Below are positions 14,827 to 23,543 of a DNA stretch of 64,000 bases, piece after piece. The position numbers were made by a program, and so were the translations under genes. Each line of letters opens with the position of its first letter. Position 1 is the first letter of the stretch. Origin of the DNA: Amycolatopsis rubida (GTDB lineage Bacteria > Actinomycetota > Actinomycetes > Mycobacteriales > Pseudonocardiaceae); NCBI RefSeq assembly GCF_900115345.1, contig NZ_FOWC01000022.1, forward strand, positions 1 through 64,000. The letters are read 5' to 3'. The notes below the pieces were generated by a model that was given only the letters and a program-made list of their open reading frames with translations, had not been told where the DNA came from and did no database searches.

Positions 14827-15000
14827 GCGCCGATCTTTTCAAACCCGGGGCCGCGGCGGGCTCCGGCGCTTGGCTGAACTTGCCCGGAGCAGGGGTGGTG
14901 ACCTGGGCCGATGGCAGCGCCAGCAGGGGTCGCGGGCCGGGCGTGCCCCTCGACCTCGGGATTCCGGACAGGTTTTGTCAGTGGAACCACGGCATGCTGG

Positions 15001-15120
15001 TCGGCGGGTACCGCACCCGGCTTACCGGCCTCACCAGGCAAGAAGCCGGGCCGCGCGAAGCCGCCCGGACCGTCGAGCCGCACGGTGTGGTGCTCCAGGC
15101 CCGTCACCGGTACCCGCCGA
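15001..15120 (-). other. folded 120-base intergenic element between treZ and glgX
   Basis: A perfect 13-base inverted repeat (TCGGCGGGTACCG at 15001-15013, complement at 15108-15120) encloses two further hairpins: CCCGGCTT/AAGCCGGG (15016-15023, 15043-15050; inner stem GCCT/AGGC at 15028-15039) and ACCGT/ACGGT (15069-15073, 15082-15086). The whole forms a multi-branched fold six bases after the treZ stop. It occupies most of the roughly 300-base gap 14827-15125, where no gene is seen. It could be an RNA structure, a terminator or a small terminal-inverted-repeat element. Confidence 0.55.
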
Positions 15121-15125
15121 GGCGC

Positions 15126-16895
15126 TCACGACGCCGCCGCCGCGCCGCACCGGGTCGCGACCAGAACGAACGACTCCGCGGGCAGCGCCGTCGCACCCTC
15201 GCCGACCGCGGGATTGCCCCACGACGCCAGCACCTCCCCCGCCACCGGAACCTCGACCGGCTTCGCCCCGAAGTTGCACGCCAGCCGCAGTCCGCCCCGG
15301 TGCAGGACCAGCCACGCGTCGTCCGCCGCGGTCTCCACGACGACGCGGTCCAGCCGGGGGTCGGTCAGGTCCGGGTGTTCCCGGCGAAGGCGGATCAGCG
15401 TCCGGTACAGGCCGAGGATCTCGCGGTGGCCCGGTTTGCCCGGTTCGGTCCAGTCGAGCCGGGAGCGGGCGACGGTGGCCGGGTCCATCGGGTCCGGTAC
15501 GTCCGTCTCGCCCCAGCCGTGCCGGGCGAACTCGCGGCGCCTGCCGGTCCGGACGGCCTCGGCCAGTTCGGGGTCCGGGAACGACGCGAAGAACTGCCAC
15601 GGCGTCTCCGCGGCCCACTCCTCCCCCATGAACAGCATCGGCGTGAACGGCGAGCAGAACACCACCGCCGCGCCGCAGGCGAGCAGGCCGGGCGAAACGG
15701 TCGCGGACAGCCGGTCGCCGGTCGCGCGGTTGCCGATCTGGTCGTGGTCCTGCACGTAGGCCAGGAACCGGTGGCCGGGGGCGACGCGCCGGTCCAGCGG
15801 GCGGCCGTGGCCGCGGGAGCGGAACGACGACCAGGTCCCGGCGTGGAAGAACGCCTCCCGCAGGGTCTTGGCCAGCGCGCCGGGCTCGGCGAAATCGGTG
15901 TAGTAGCCGGTGGTTTCGCCGGTGAGCCGGACGTGCAGCGCGTGGTGCAGGTCGTCGGACCACTGCGCGTGCAGGCCGTAGCCGCCGGCGTCACGCGTGG
16001 TGACGAGCTTGGGGTCGTTCTGGTCGGACTCGGCGATCAGCGTCAGCGGACGGTTCAGAGCCGCCGACAGCGCGTCGACCTCGGCGGAGAGGTCCTCCAG
16101 CAGGTGCACGGCGCGGTTGTCGACCAGCGCGTGCACGGCGTCCAGGCGGAGGCCGTCGAAGTGGAAGTCGCGCAGCCAGCCCAGCGCGTTGTCGATGACG
16201 TAGCGGCGGACCTCGTCCGAACCCGGGCCGTCGAGGTTCAGCCCGGCGCCCCAGTCGGTGCGGCCGGCGAAGTACGGGCCGAACCGGTCGAGGTAGGCGC
16301 CGGACGGGCCGAGGTGGTTGTAGACGACGTCGAGCAGGACCGCGAGCCCGCGGGCATGACACGCGTCGACCAGGCGCTTCAGCCCGTCGGGACCGCCGTA
16401 CGGTTCGTGCGCCGCGCCCCACAGGACGCCGTCGTAGCCCCAGCCCGCGGTGCCGTCGAAGGAGTTCACCGGCAGCAGTTCGACGTGCGTGACGCCGAGG
16501 TCGACCAGGTGCCCGAGCCGGTCGGCGACCGCGTCGAACGTGCCTGCCTCGGTGAAGGTGCCGACGTGCAGTTCGTAGACCACGCCGCCGGGCAGCTGCC
16601 GTCCGGTCCACGCCTGGTCGGTCCACGCGAAGGCGGAATGGTCGTAGACGCGTGATGCTTCGTGGACGCCGTTCGGCTGGCGCAGCGAGCGCGGGTCCGG
16701 CAGCGGGCGCGCGTCGTCGTCGAGCAGGAAGGCGTAGTCGGTGCCGGTCGCGTCTGACCGCCACCAGCCGCCGGCGGTGGGGGTCATGTCGTGGACGACG
16801 CCGTCGACCTGGATGCGGACGCGGTCGGCGGCGGGGGCCCAGACAGTAAAAGCTCGTGCGTGGTTGTCCCGGTGAGAACCGGCATCGCCACTCAC
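15126..16895 (-). CDS. treZ: malto-oligosyltrehalose trehalohydrolase
   Basis: A 589-residue GH13 enzyme that releases trehalose from the maltooligosyl trehalose made by TreY. It has the N-terminal E-set domain (FTVWAPAADRV), then the barrel with GLRLDAVHAL, LIAESDQNDP and DHDQIGNRA, all typical of TreZ. The GTG at 16895 overlaps the treY stop (GTGA, 16892-16895). The frame is open to 16988, but the overlap and domain start support 16895. The first dozen codons lie inside an imperfect palindrome also found elsewhere in the window, so the extreme N-terminus is probably repeat-derived. Confidence 0.95.
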   Translation of the reverse strand: MSGDAGSHRDNHARAFTVWAPAADRVRIQVDGVVHDMTPTAGGWWRSDATGTDYAFLLDDDARPLPDPRSLRQPNGVHEASRVYDHSAFAWTDQAWTGRQLPGGVVYELHVGTFTEAGTFDAVADRLGHLVDLGVTHVELLPVNSFDGTAGWGYDGVLWGAAHEPYGGPDGLKRLVDACHARGLAVLLDVVYNHLGPSGAYLDRFGPYFAGRTDWGAGLNLDGPGSDEVRRYVIDNALGWLRDFHFDGLRLDAVHALVDNRAVHLLEDLSAEVDALSAALNRPLTLIAESDQNDPKLVTTRDAGGYGLHAQWSDDLHHALHVRLTGETTGYYTDFAEPGALAKTLREAFFHAGTWSSFRSRGHGRPLDRRVAPGHRFLAYVQDHDQIGNRATGDRLSATVSPGLLACGAAVVFCSPFTPMLFMGEEWAAETPWQFFASFPDPELAEAVRTGRRREFARHGWGETDVPDPMDPATVARSRLDWTEPGKPGHREILGLYRTLIRLRREHPDLTDPRLDRVVVETAADDAWLVLHRGGLRLACNFGAKPVEVPVAGEVLASWGNPAVGEGATALPAESFVLVATRCGAAAAS

Positions 16896-16899
16896 GAGC
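16852..16899. repeat. imperfect repetitive palindrome covering the treY/treZ junction
   Basis: Arms 16852-16873 and 16878-16899 match at 17 of 22 positions around the loop GAGA; conserved blocks are GCTCGTG, GTGG and CCGGT. The same core (GTGG, CCGGT, loop GAGA, ACCGG, ATCGCCAC) recurs in the intergenic palindrome at 58517-58560. It contains the treY stop and the treZ start and encodes the first residues of TreZ. Confidence 0.65.
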
Positions 16900-19162
16900 G
16901 CACCAGCAAAGCCACCGGGTACCTCCGGAAAAGTTCGGCCGCCCGCGGGGTGTCGCCGACTCCGCGGCCGGTCAGCACGTCGGTCCATTCACCAGTGCGG
17001 AGCGGCAGGACGGTGTCGCGCCAGCCGCCCGCCCGTTCCAGTCCCAGCGGCAGCCGCGTGACCGCCGCGGTCAGGCCCTCGCCGCGTTCGAAGGCCAGAA
17101 GGTGTTCCGCGGCAACGCCTTCAGCCTGCAACGGCCGGTATCCGGTGAAGAGCTCCGGCCGGTCTCGGCGCAGGGTCAGCGCGCGGTGCACCACCAGCAG
17201 TTTCGCCGCGCCGGTCTCGTCGACCTCCGGCTGTTCACCAGCCCGGATCCGGTCGAGCAACGAGCGACGGACGGTGTAGTCGACCGCGCGGCGGTTGTCC
17301 GGATCGACGAGCGAGTAGTCCCACAGCTCGGTGCCCTGGTAGACGTCCGGCACACCGGGCCCGGCCAGCTGCAGCAGCTTCTGCCCCAGCGAATTCGCCC
17401 AGCCCGCGCCGCGCACCCGCTTGACGAAACGCTCGACATCCGCCGCCAAGTCGGCGTCGCCGAGCACTGCGGACGGCCACTCGGCGACCGCGCGTTCGAA
17501 GTCCTCGTCGTGCTCGGTCCAGGAGGTGCGGAGTTTCGCTTCCTTCGCGGCCTTGTCGAGGTAGTCGCGCAGCCGCTCCGGCGAGATCGGCCACGCGCCC
17601 ACAAGCGTCTGCCAGGCCAGGAGATTCAGCGCTGGCTCGTCGATCCCGCGCGCGGCCGTCCAGCGGCGGACCGCGACGGCGAACTCGTCCGCGACCTCCG
17701 ACAGCGCGGCCATCCGGGCGCGAGTGTCCTCCGACCGCTTCGTGTCGTGAGTGGTCAGCGTGGTCATCGTCGCCGGGGCCGCGGCCGCCCGGCCCGCGGC
17801 CAGCGGGTGGAATTCCCCGGTGCTCAGCCCGAATCGGTCCGGGTTGCCGCCGACCTCGTTCAGCGCGGCGAACCGGGTGAACCGGTAGAAGGTCGTGTCC
17901 TCGGTGCCCTTCGCGACGACCATGCCCGACGTCTGCTGGATCCGCGTCGCCAGCTCGCCCTCCGGCGCGCCGCGCACCTGGCTGTCGAGCGCTTCGAGCG
18001 CCGGGGCCAGCTCCGGCCGCCGCTTGCGTGCCCGCGCGACGGCGGTCGCCCAGTGGCCGGCTCCCTCGGGAAGGTAGGAGCGGTAGACCGGGAACGCGAT
18101 CATCACCTCGGCGACGGCGGCGCGGGCCGCCTCGGCGTCCACGCCTGGGAGCAGCGCCGCGATCCGGTGCACCTCGGCGACCAGGATGCCGTCGGTCACC
18201 AGCCTCCGCGCGTTTTCCTCGACCGCGTGATAGTCGGTGCGCACGCCTTGTCCGGCGGCGAGCCGGGTGAACACCGACCCCGCCGCCGGATCCACGAACA
18301 CACCGGTGATCTCGCGCAGCGCGTCGTATCCGGTGGTCCCGTCCACCGGCCAGCTCTGCGGCAGCGCCTCGCCCGGGTGCAGGATCTTCTCCGCCACCAG
18401 CCACGCCCCGGGCGCGCCCTCGCGGAGCCGCCGGAAGTAGCCGCCGGGGTCGGCGAGGCCGTCCGGATGGTCCACGCGCAGGCCGGTGACGTCGCCGTCG
18501 GACACCCAGCGCAGCACCTCGCCGTGCGTGTCGGCGAACACCTCCGGCCGCTCGACGGTGACCGCGGCCAGGGTGGTGATGTCGAAGAACCGCCGGTAGT
18601 TCAGCTCCCGGTTGCCGCGCCGCCAGCCGACCAGCTCGTAATGCTGGCGCGCGTGCACGTCGGCCGGTGCGCCGCCGCCGGTGCCGGGTGCGATCGGGAA
18701 CCGGTGGTCGTAGTAGACGAGCTCGTCACCTTCGATGGCCAGCTCGTCGTTGTCGTTCCCGAGCACCGGAAGCAGCAGCCGGCCGCGGCTCCAGTCGATG
18801 TCGAAAAACGGCGCGTACGGCGAATCCCGGCCGTTCCGGAGAACGTCCCACCACCACTGGTTCGCTTTTGCGACCTCGACCGACATGTGGTTCGGCACGA
18901 TGTCCACCACGAACCCGAGCCCGGCGTCCCTCAGCCGCGCCGCCAACGCCTTTCGCGCTTCTTCGCCGCCCAGTTCGCCCCGGGCGCGCGTCGGATCGGT
19001 GACGTCGTAACCGTGCGTGGACCCAGGCGTCGCGTCGAGCATCGGCGAGCCGTACAACGCGCCGACGCCCAGCTCGCGCAAGTACTCCACGATCGCGGCG
19101 GCGTCGGCGAAGCCGAACTCCGGCCGCAACTGCACCCGGTAGGTCGAGGACGGCGTGCTCAT
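16892..19162 (-). CDS. treY: malto-oligosyltrehalose synthase
   Basis: A 756-residue GH13 enzyme that converts the reducing end of maltodextrin into an alpha,alpha-1,1 linked maltooligosyl trehalose. Signatures are the N-terminal STYRVQL, DIVPNHMS, TGLRVDHPDGL (nucleophile Asp), WLVAEKIL (acid/base Glu) and LTTHDTKRSED. The ATG overlaps the treX stop by four bases (19159-19162) and its own stop overlaps treZ, making a tightly coupled treX-treY-treZ unit. Confidence 0.97.
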   Translation of the reverse strand: MSTPSSTYRVQLRPEFGFADAAAIVEYLRELGVGALYGSPMLDATPGSTHGYDVTDPTRARGELGGEEARKALAARLRDAGLGFVVDIVPNHMSVEVAKANQWWWDVLRNGRDSPYAPFFDIDWSRGRLLLPVLGNDNDELAIEGDELVYYDHRFPIAPGTGGGAPADVHARQHYELVGWRRGNRELNYRRFFDITTLAAVTVERPEVFADTHGEVLRWVSDGDVTGLRVDHPDGLADPGGYFRRLREGAPGAWLVAEKILHPGEALPQSWPVDGTTGYDALREITGVFVDPAAGSVFTRLAAGQGVRTDYHAVEENARRLVTDGILVAEVHRIAALLPGVDAEAARAAVAEVMIAFPVYRSYLPEGAGHWATAVARARKRRPELAPALEALDSQVRGAPEGELATRIQQTSGMVVAKGTEDTTFYRFTRFAALNEVGGNPDRFGLSTGEFHPLAAGRAAAAPATMTTLTTHDTKRSEDTRARMAALSEVADEFAVAVRRWTAARGIDEPALNLLAWQTLVGAWPISPERLRDYLDKAAKEAKLRTSWTEHDEDFERAVAEWPSAVLGDADLAADVERFVKRVRGAGWANSLGQKLLQLAGPGVPDVYQGTELWDYSLVDPDNRRAVDYTVRRSLLDRIRAGEQPEVDETGAAKLLVVHRALTLRRDRPELFTGYRPLQAEGVAAEHLLAFERGEGLTAAVTRLPLGLERAGGWRDTVLPLRTGEWTDVLTGRGVGDTPRAAELFRRYPVALLVRS

Positions 19163-21285
19163 TCGCTTTCCTTCGCCGTGCGCTGCAGAACCACCAGCGA
19201 ACGCGCGGCGAGCGTGAACTTGCCGCCGCCTTCGACCGGTTCGACGTCGCTGTGCCCGACCGCCCCGGTCTCGGTGTCCACCACGACTGTCCATTCGCGA
19301 CCGTAGCCGTTGCCCGGCAGGGTCATCGCGATGTCCTCCCAGTGCGCGTTGAACGCGAGCAGGAACGAATCGTCGGACACCGGCATCCCGCGCGGGTCGA
19401 GGTCCGGGATCCCTTCCCCGTTCAGGAAAATCACCACGGACTTGCCGAACGCGTCGTCCCAGTTCTGCTCGGTCATCTCCTCGCCCGCCGGGGTGAACCA
19501 GGCGATGTCGCCCAGTTCCTCGCCCTTGCGCACCGGCTTGCCCTGGAAGAACCGGCGGCGGCGGAACACCGGATGCGCCTTGCGGAACTCGGCGAGCGCG
19601 GCGGTGAACCCGACCAGATCGGCGTTCTCCGCGGCGAGTTCCCAGTCCATCCAGGACAGTTCGGTGTCCTGGCAGTAGGCGTTGTTGTTGCCCTGCTGGG
19701 TGCGGCCGAGTTCGTCGCCGTGCAGCAGCATCGGCACGCCCTGCGACAGCAGCAGCGTGGCGAGCAGGTTCCGCCGCTGCCGGGCGCGCAGCGCGAGGAC
19801 GTCTTCGTCGTCCGTCGGGCCCTCGACGCCGCAGTTCCACGACCGGTTGTCGTCCGCGCCGTCGCGGTTGTCCTCGCCGTTGGCCTCGTTGTGCTTTTCG
19901 TTGTAGGACACCAGGTCGGCGAGCGTGAAGCCGTCGTGCGCGGTGACGAAGTTGATCGACGCGAACGGGCGGCGGCCGTCGTCCTGGTAGAGATCCGACG
20001 AACCGGTGATCCGCGAAGCGAACTCGCCGAGGGTGGACGGTTCGCCGCGCCAGAAATCGCGCACGGTGTCGCGGTACTGCCCGTTCCATTCCGTCCACAG
20101 CGGCGGGAAGTTGCCGACCTGGTAGCCGCCCGGCCCGACGTCCCACGGTTCGGCGATCAGCTTCACCTGGCTCACGATCGGGTCCTGCTGCACGAGGTCG
20201 AAGAACGTCGACAGCCGGTCGACGTCGTAGAACTCGCGGGCCAGCGCGGAGGCGAGGTCGAACCGGAAGCCGTCCACGTGCATCTCGGTCACCCAGTACC
20301 GCAGCGAATCCATGATCAGCTGCAGCGTGTGCGGGCTGCGCACGTTGAGCGAGTTCCCGGTGCCGGTGTAGTCCATGTAGTACTGCGGATCGTCCTCGAC
20401 CAGGCGGTAGTACGCCTCGTTGTCGATGCCGCGCATGGACAGCGTCGGGCCGAGGTGGTTGCCTTCGGCGGTGTGGTTGTAGACGACGTCGAGGATCACC
20501 TCGATGCCGGCCTCGTGCAGGGCGCGGACCATGCCCTTGAACTCCTGCACCTGCTCGCCGCGGCCCGGCATCGCGGCGTACCCGTCATGCGGCGCGAAGT
20601 ACCCGATCGTGTTGTAACCCCAGTAGTTGCGCAGGCCTTTCTCGTCGAGGCCGTGGTCGGTGACGAACTGGTGCACCGGCATCAGCTCCACCGTGGTCAC
20701 GCCGAGCTTCTGCAGGTGCTCGACCACCGCCGGGTGCGCCAGCCCGGCGTACGTGCCGCGCAGCCGCTCGGGCACGAACGGGTGCGTCATCGTCATGCCG
20801 CGCACGTGCGTCTCGTAAATGACGGTTTCGTGGTAGGGCACGCGCGGCGCGCGGTCGTTGGCCCAGTCGAAGAACGGGCTCACCACGAGCGAATACGGCA
20901 CGTGCCCCGCCGAATCGTCCTCGTTGAGCTGTTCCGGGTCGTCGAAGCGGTAGCTGAACAGCGCCTCGGACCAGTCCACGCCGCGGGACAGCGCCTTGGC
21001 GTACGGGTCGATCAGCAGCTTGCTCGGGTTGCAGCGCTGCCCGCGGCTCGGGTCGTACGGCCCGTGCACGCGGAATCCGTACCGCTGCCCGGGGCCGACG
21101 CCGAGCAGGTAGCCGTGGTGGACGAAGCCGTCGACCTCTTCCAGCCGCGAGCGGGTTTCGTTGCCCTCGTCATCGAACAGGCAGAGATCGACGTGCTCGG
21201 CGACTTCGGAGAACAGCGCGAAGTTCGTCCCCACGCCGTCGTAGGTCGCGCCGAGCGGGTAGGGCTTTCCGGGCCAGGGCCGCAC
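19159..21285 (-). CDS. treX: isoamylase-type glycogen debranching enzyme (TreX/GlgX)
   Basis: A 708-residue GH13_11 debranching enzyme, with the same architecture as the GlgX at 12682: RVHGPYDP and CNPSKLLIDPYA in the CBM48 region, Asp343 (GFRFDLA), Glu379 (LIAEPWD) and AHDGFTLAD. Position immediately upstream of treY with a four-base overlap identifies it as the TreX partner that trims branches so TreY can use linear chains. The GTG start has AAGGAG seven bases upstream. It follows malQ after 53 bases. Confidence 0.95.
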   Translation of the reverse strand: MRPWPGKPYPLGATYDGVGTNFALFSEVAEHVDLCLFDDEGNETRSRLEEVDGFVHHGYLLGVGPGQRYGFRVHGPYDPSRGQRCNPSKLLIDPYAKALSRGVDWSEALFSYRFDDPEQLNEDDSAGHVPYSLVVSPFFDWANDRAPRVPYHETVIYETHVRGMTMTHPFVPERLRGTYAGLAHPAVVEHLQKLGVTTVELMPVHQFVTDHGLDEKGLRNYWGYNTIGYFAPHDGYAAMPGRGEQVQEFKGMVRALHEAGIEVILDVVYNHTAEGNHLGPTLSMRGIDNEAYYRLVEDDPQYYMDYTGTGNSLNVRSPHTLQLIMDSLRYWVTEMHVDGFRFDLASALAREFYDVDRLSTFFDLVQQDPIVSQVKLIAEPWDVGPGGYQVGNFPPLWTEWNGQYRDTVRDFWRGEPSTLGEFASRITGSSDLYQDDGRRPFASINFVTAHDGFTLADLVSYNEKHNEANGEDNRDGADDNRSWNCGVEGPTDDEDVLALRARQRRNLLATLLLSQGVPMLLHGDELGRTQQGNNNAYCQDTELSWMDWELAAENADLVGFTAALAEFRKAHPVFRRRRFFQGKPVRKGEELGDIAWFTPAGEEMTEQNWDDAFGKSVVIFLNGEGIPDLDPRGMPVSDDSFLLAFNAHWEDIAMTLPGNGYGREWTVVVDTETGAVGHSDVEPVEGGGKFTLAARSLVVLQRTAKESE

Positions 21286-21338
21286 AGGGCTTCTCCTTGG
21301 GCATCGGTATTCGTTGTCCGGACGGGCTTTTCGGGTGT

Positions 21339-23279
21339 TCAGCGCAGCGGGCGGGCCGCGGCCAGCGGGGCGACCGCCGCCCGCACCCGCGGGTCGGCGA
21401 AGAACCCGTCGACGGTGACGGGAAGGGGGATGCGCCAGTTAGGGTACTCGTCCACAGTGCCCGGCAGATTCGGCTGGCGCCGTTCGCCGACGACGTCCGC
21501 CGGCGCGGTGAGCACCAGCCGCGACGCCGCCGAAGCGAGCAGAGTGTGCACGGCGACCACCAAGTCGTCGTCCGGAATTCCTTCGCTCGCAACCACTTCG
21601 AGCAACGCGCGGCGTTCGGCCGCCGCCTCGGCGTACTCCTGCTCCACCGGACGGTCGAGCTGGCCGAGCTCGGCGCGGACCCGGACGTGCTCGGCGGCGA
21701 ACCAGCCGGACACGGTCGGCAGGTCGTGCGTCGAAATACTGGCCATCGCGTCCGGATCCCAGCGGTCCGGGCGGACGAACGGCTTGCCGGGCGCGTCCCA
21801 GTCGCGCTGGAACCACAGCACCGCGGAGCTGAGCAGGCCGCGCTCGTGCATGGTTTCGGTGACGGTGTCCTCGACGGTGCCGAGATCCTCCCCCACCACG
21901 ACCGCGCCCGCGCGGTGCGCTTCCAGTGCGAGCACGCCGAGCATCGCATCGGCGTCGTAGTGCACGTACGTGCCGCGACCGGCCGGTTCGCCCGGCGGAA
22001 TCCACCACAGCCGCCACATCCCGGCGACGTGGTCCACGCGGATGCCGTCGGCGTGCCGCAACACGCCGCGCACAACGTCGCGGAACGGCGCGTACCCGGC
22101 TTCGGCGAGCCGGTCCGGCCGCCACGGCGGCAGATTCCAGTCCTGGCCCTGCTGGTTGAACGCGTCCGGCGGCGCGCCGACCCGCACCTGCGCGGCGAAG
22201 ACGTCCCGCAGCGCCCAGGTGTCCGCGCCGCCGGGATGCACGCCGACCGGCAGATCGTGCACGACGCCGACCGGCATGCCCGCCGCGCGCGCGGCGCGGC
22301 GGACGGCGTCGAGCTGCTCGTGGCAAAGCTGCTGAAGCCAGCCGTGGAACTCGATCCGCTCGGCCAGTTCCTCGCGCGCGGCGGCCGTCTCGGCACTGCC
22401 GGGATCGCGCAACGGCTCGGGCCACTCGCGCCAATCGCCGCCGTGCACCTCGGCGAGCGCGCCGAACGCGGCGAAATCGCGAAGGTCGTCGTCCAGTTCG
22501 ACCGGGTGCGGATGGTACGGGCGCACTAGTTCCAGCGCGGCCCGTTTCGCGGTCCACACGGCGTCGTAGTCGATCAGTTCGCCGATCGGATCCGGCGCGA
22601 GCGCTCGCACCCGCCGCCGGGTGTCCTCGTCGGCGCGGGCGAACGCTTCGGTGTCGGTCACCCGCAGGTACAGCGGGTTCGCGAACCGGCGGCTGGAGGG
22701 CGAATACGGCGACCGTTCGACCGGATGCGCCGGGGCGGGCGCCTGTACCGGGTTGACGAGCAGCACGCCCGCGCCCAGTTCGGCGGCCGACCGGGACGCC
22801 ATCTCGGCGAGGTCGCCGAAATCGCCCATCCCCCACGACCGCTCGGAATGCAGTGCGTACAGCTGGAGCATCCAGCCCCACGCGGGCGGCACGGCGGGCA
22901 GCCGGTCCGGGACGACGGCCAGCGAAACCCGTTGCTCCGCGGTCACGATCCGGTGCCAGCCGAGCGGAAGGTCAGCCGGAAGTGTGGCGCCGACGTCACG
23001 CGTTGTGCCGTCTTCGAGTTCGACGGTCGCGGTTTGGCCGAGTTCGCGTTCTTGCCCGGCGCGCACCACGACGGTCGGCGGCAGCACGTGCGCCGCGCCG
23101 GCTTCTCGCACCGCGGCCAATTCTCGCTGAATTGCCTGTGGAGTACCGGCGTCGACGTCCAACTGCGCCAATACCGCGATCACGACGTCGGGGTCTACCT
23201 GTACTTCGACTTGGTCGGCGTTTTCGTAGCGGGTGGCGACTCCGTGGGCGGCGGCCAGCTCGGCCAGTTCAGGGGTCAC
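21339..23279 (-). CDS. malQ: 4-alpha-glucanotransferase (amylomaltase)
   Basis: A 646-residue GH77 enzyme that disproportionates maltodextrins, transferring glucan segments and releasing glucose. Motifs are GIRVDHVAGMWRLW (nucleophile Asp), VVGEDLGTVE (acid/base Glu) and STHDLPTVSGW. The start is GTG with only a weak upstream GGA. It is the first gene of the nine-gene minus-strand alpha-glucan block and supplies longer chains for TreX/TreY and short ones for recycling. The 264-base gap upstream should hold the block's promoter; no convincing -35/-10 pair was found. Confidence 0.96.
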   Translation of the reverse strand: MTPELAELAAAHGVATRYENADQVEVQVDPDVVIAVLAQLDVDAGTPQAIQRELAAVREAGAAHVLPPTVVVRAGQERELGQTATVELEDGTTRDVGATLPADLPLGWHRIVTAEQRVSLAVVPDRLPAVPPAWGWMLQLYALHSERSWGMGDFGDLAEMASRSAAELGAGVLLVNPVQAPAPAHPVERSPYSPSSRRFANPLYLRVTDTEAFARADEDTRRRVRALAPDPIGELIDYDAVWTAKRAALELVRPYHPHPVELDDDLRDFAAFGALAEVHGGDWREWPEPLRDPGSAETAAAREELAERIEFHGWLQQLCHEQLDAVRRAARAAGMPVGVVHDLPVGVHPGGADTWALRDVFAAQVRVGAPPDAFNQQGQDWNLPPWRPDRLAEAGYAPFRDVVRGVLRHADGIRVDHVAGMWRLWWIPPGEPAGRGTYVHYDADAMLGVLALEAHRAGAVVVGEDLGTVEDTVTETMHERGLLSSAVLWFQRDWDAPGKPFVRPDRWDPDAMASISTHDLPTVSGWFAAEHVRVRAELGQLDRPVEQEYAEAAAERRALLEVVASEGIPDDDLVVAVHTLLASAASRLVLTAPADVVGERRQPNLPGTVDEYPNWRIPLPVTVDGFFADPRVRAAVAPLAAARPLR

Positions 23280-23370
23280 GTTTCGGTCCGGGGAAGGGGA
23301 ATGCGCACCGGACCAGTGTCCCGGGCGGCGCCCCGCGGCGCCATTCGCCTCGCCGCCGCAGACGGGCGAA

Positions 23371-23412
23371 GCGGTGACCGGCCGGTCGGGGGGCGTGCCG
23401 GCCGGTCACCGC
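23371..23412 (-). terminator. strong hairpin between the LLM oxidoreductase gene and malQ
   Basis: GCGGTGACCGGCCGG (23371-23385) pairs perfectly with 23398-23412, giving a 15-base stem with a 12-base loop, 132 bases past the stop of the upstream minus-strand gene and 92 bases before malQ. No T-run follows. Its core GTGACCGGCC also appears in a hairpin at 32186-32218. Confidence 0.7.
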
Positions 23413-23543
23413 CACACGAAACGAGAGGGAAAGCCGCTCCGGGAATGACGCGCGGCGGCCGAGTTCACCCGTTCAGGCGCTTTTCGCGATTTCGCCGCGC
23501 AGGTCCATACCAATGGAGGTACTGGCGTCCGAAAGGGAGGCGG

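Noticed and set aside
14730..15107. Minus-strand frame across the treZ-glgX gap
   Set aside because: Most of it overlaps glgX in another frame and the rest is the folded element; no domain is seen.
23473..23543. Short minus-strand peptide frame downstream of the LLM oxidoreductase stop
   Set aside because: The readable end (MDLRGEIAKSA) has no ribosome-binding site and is only the tail of a shadow frame.
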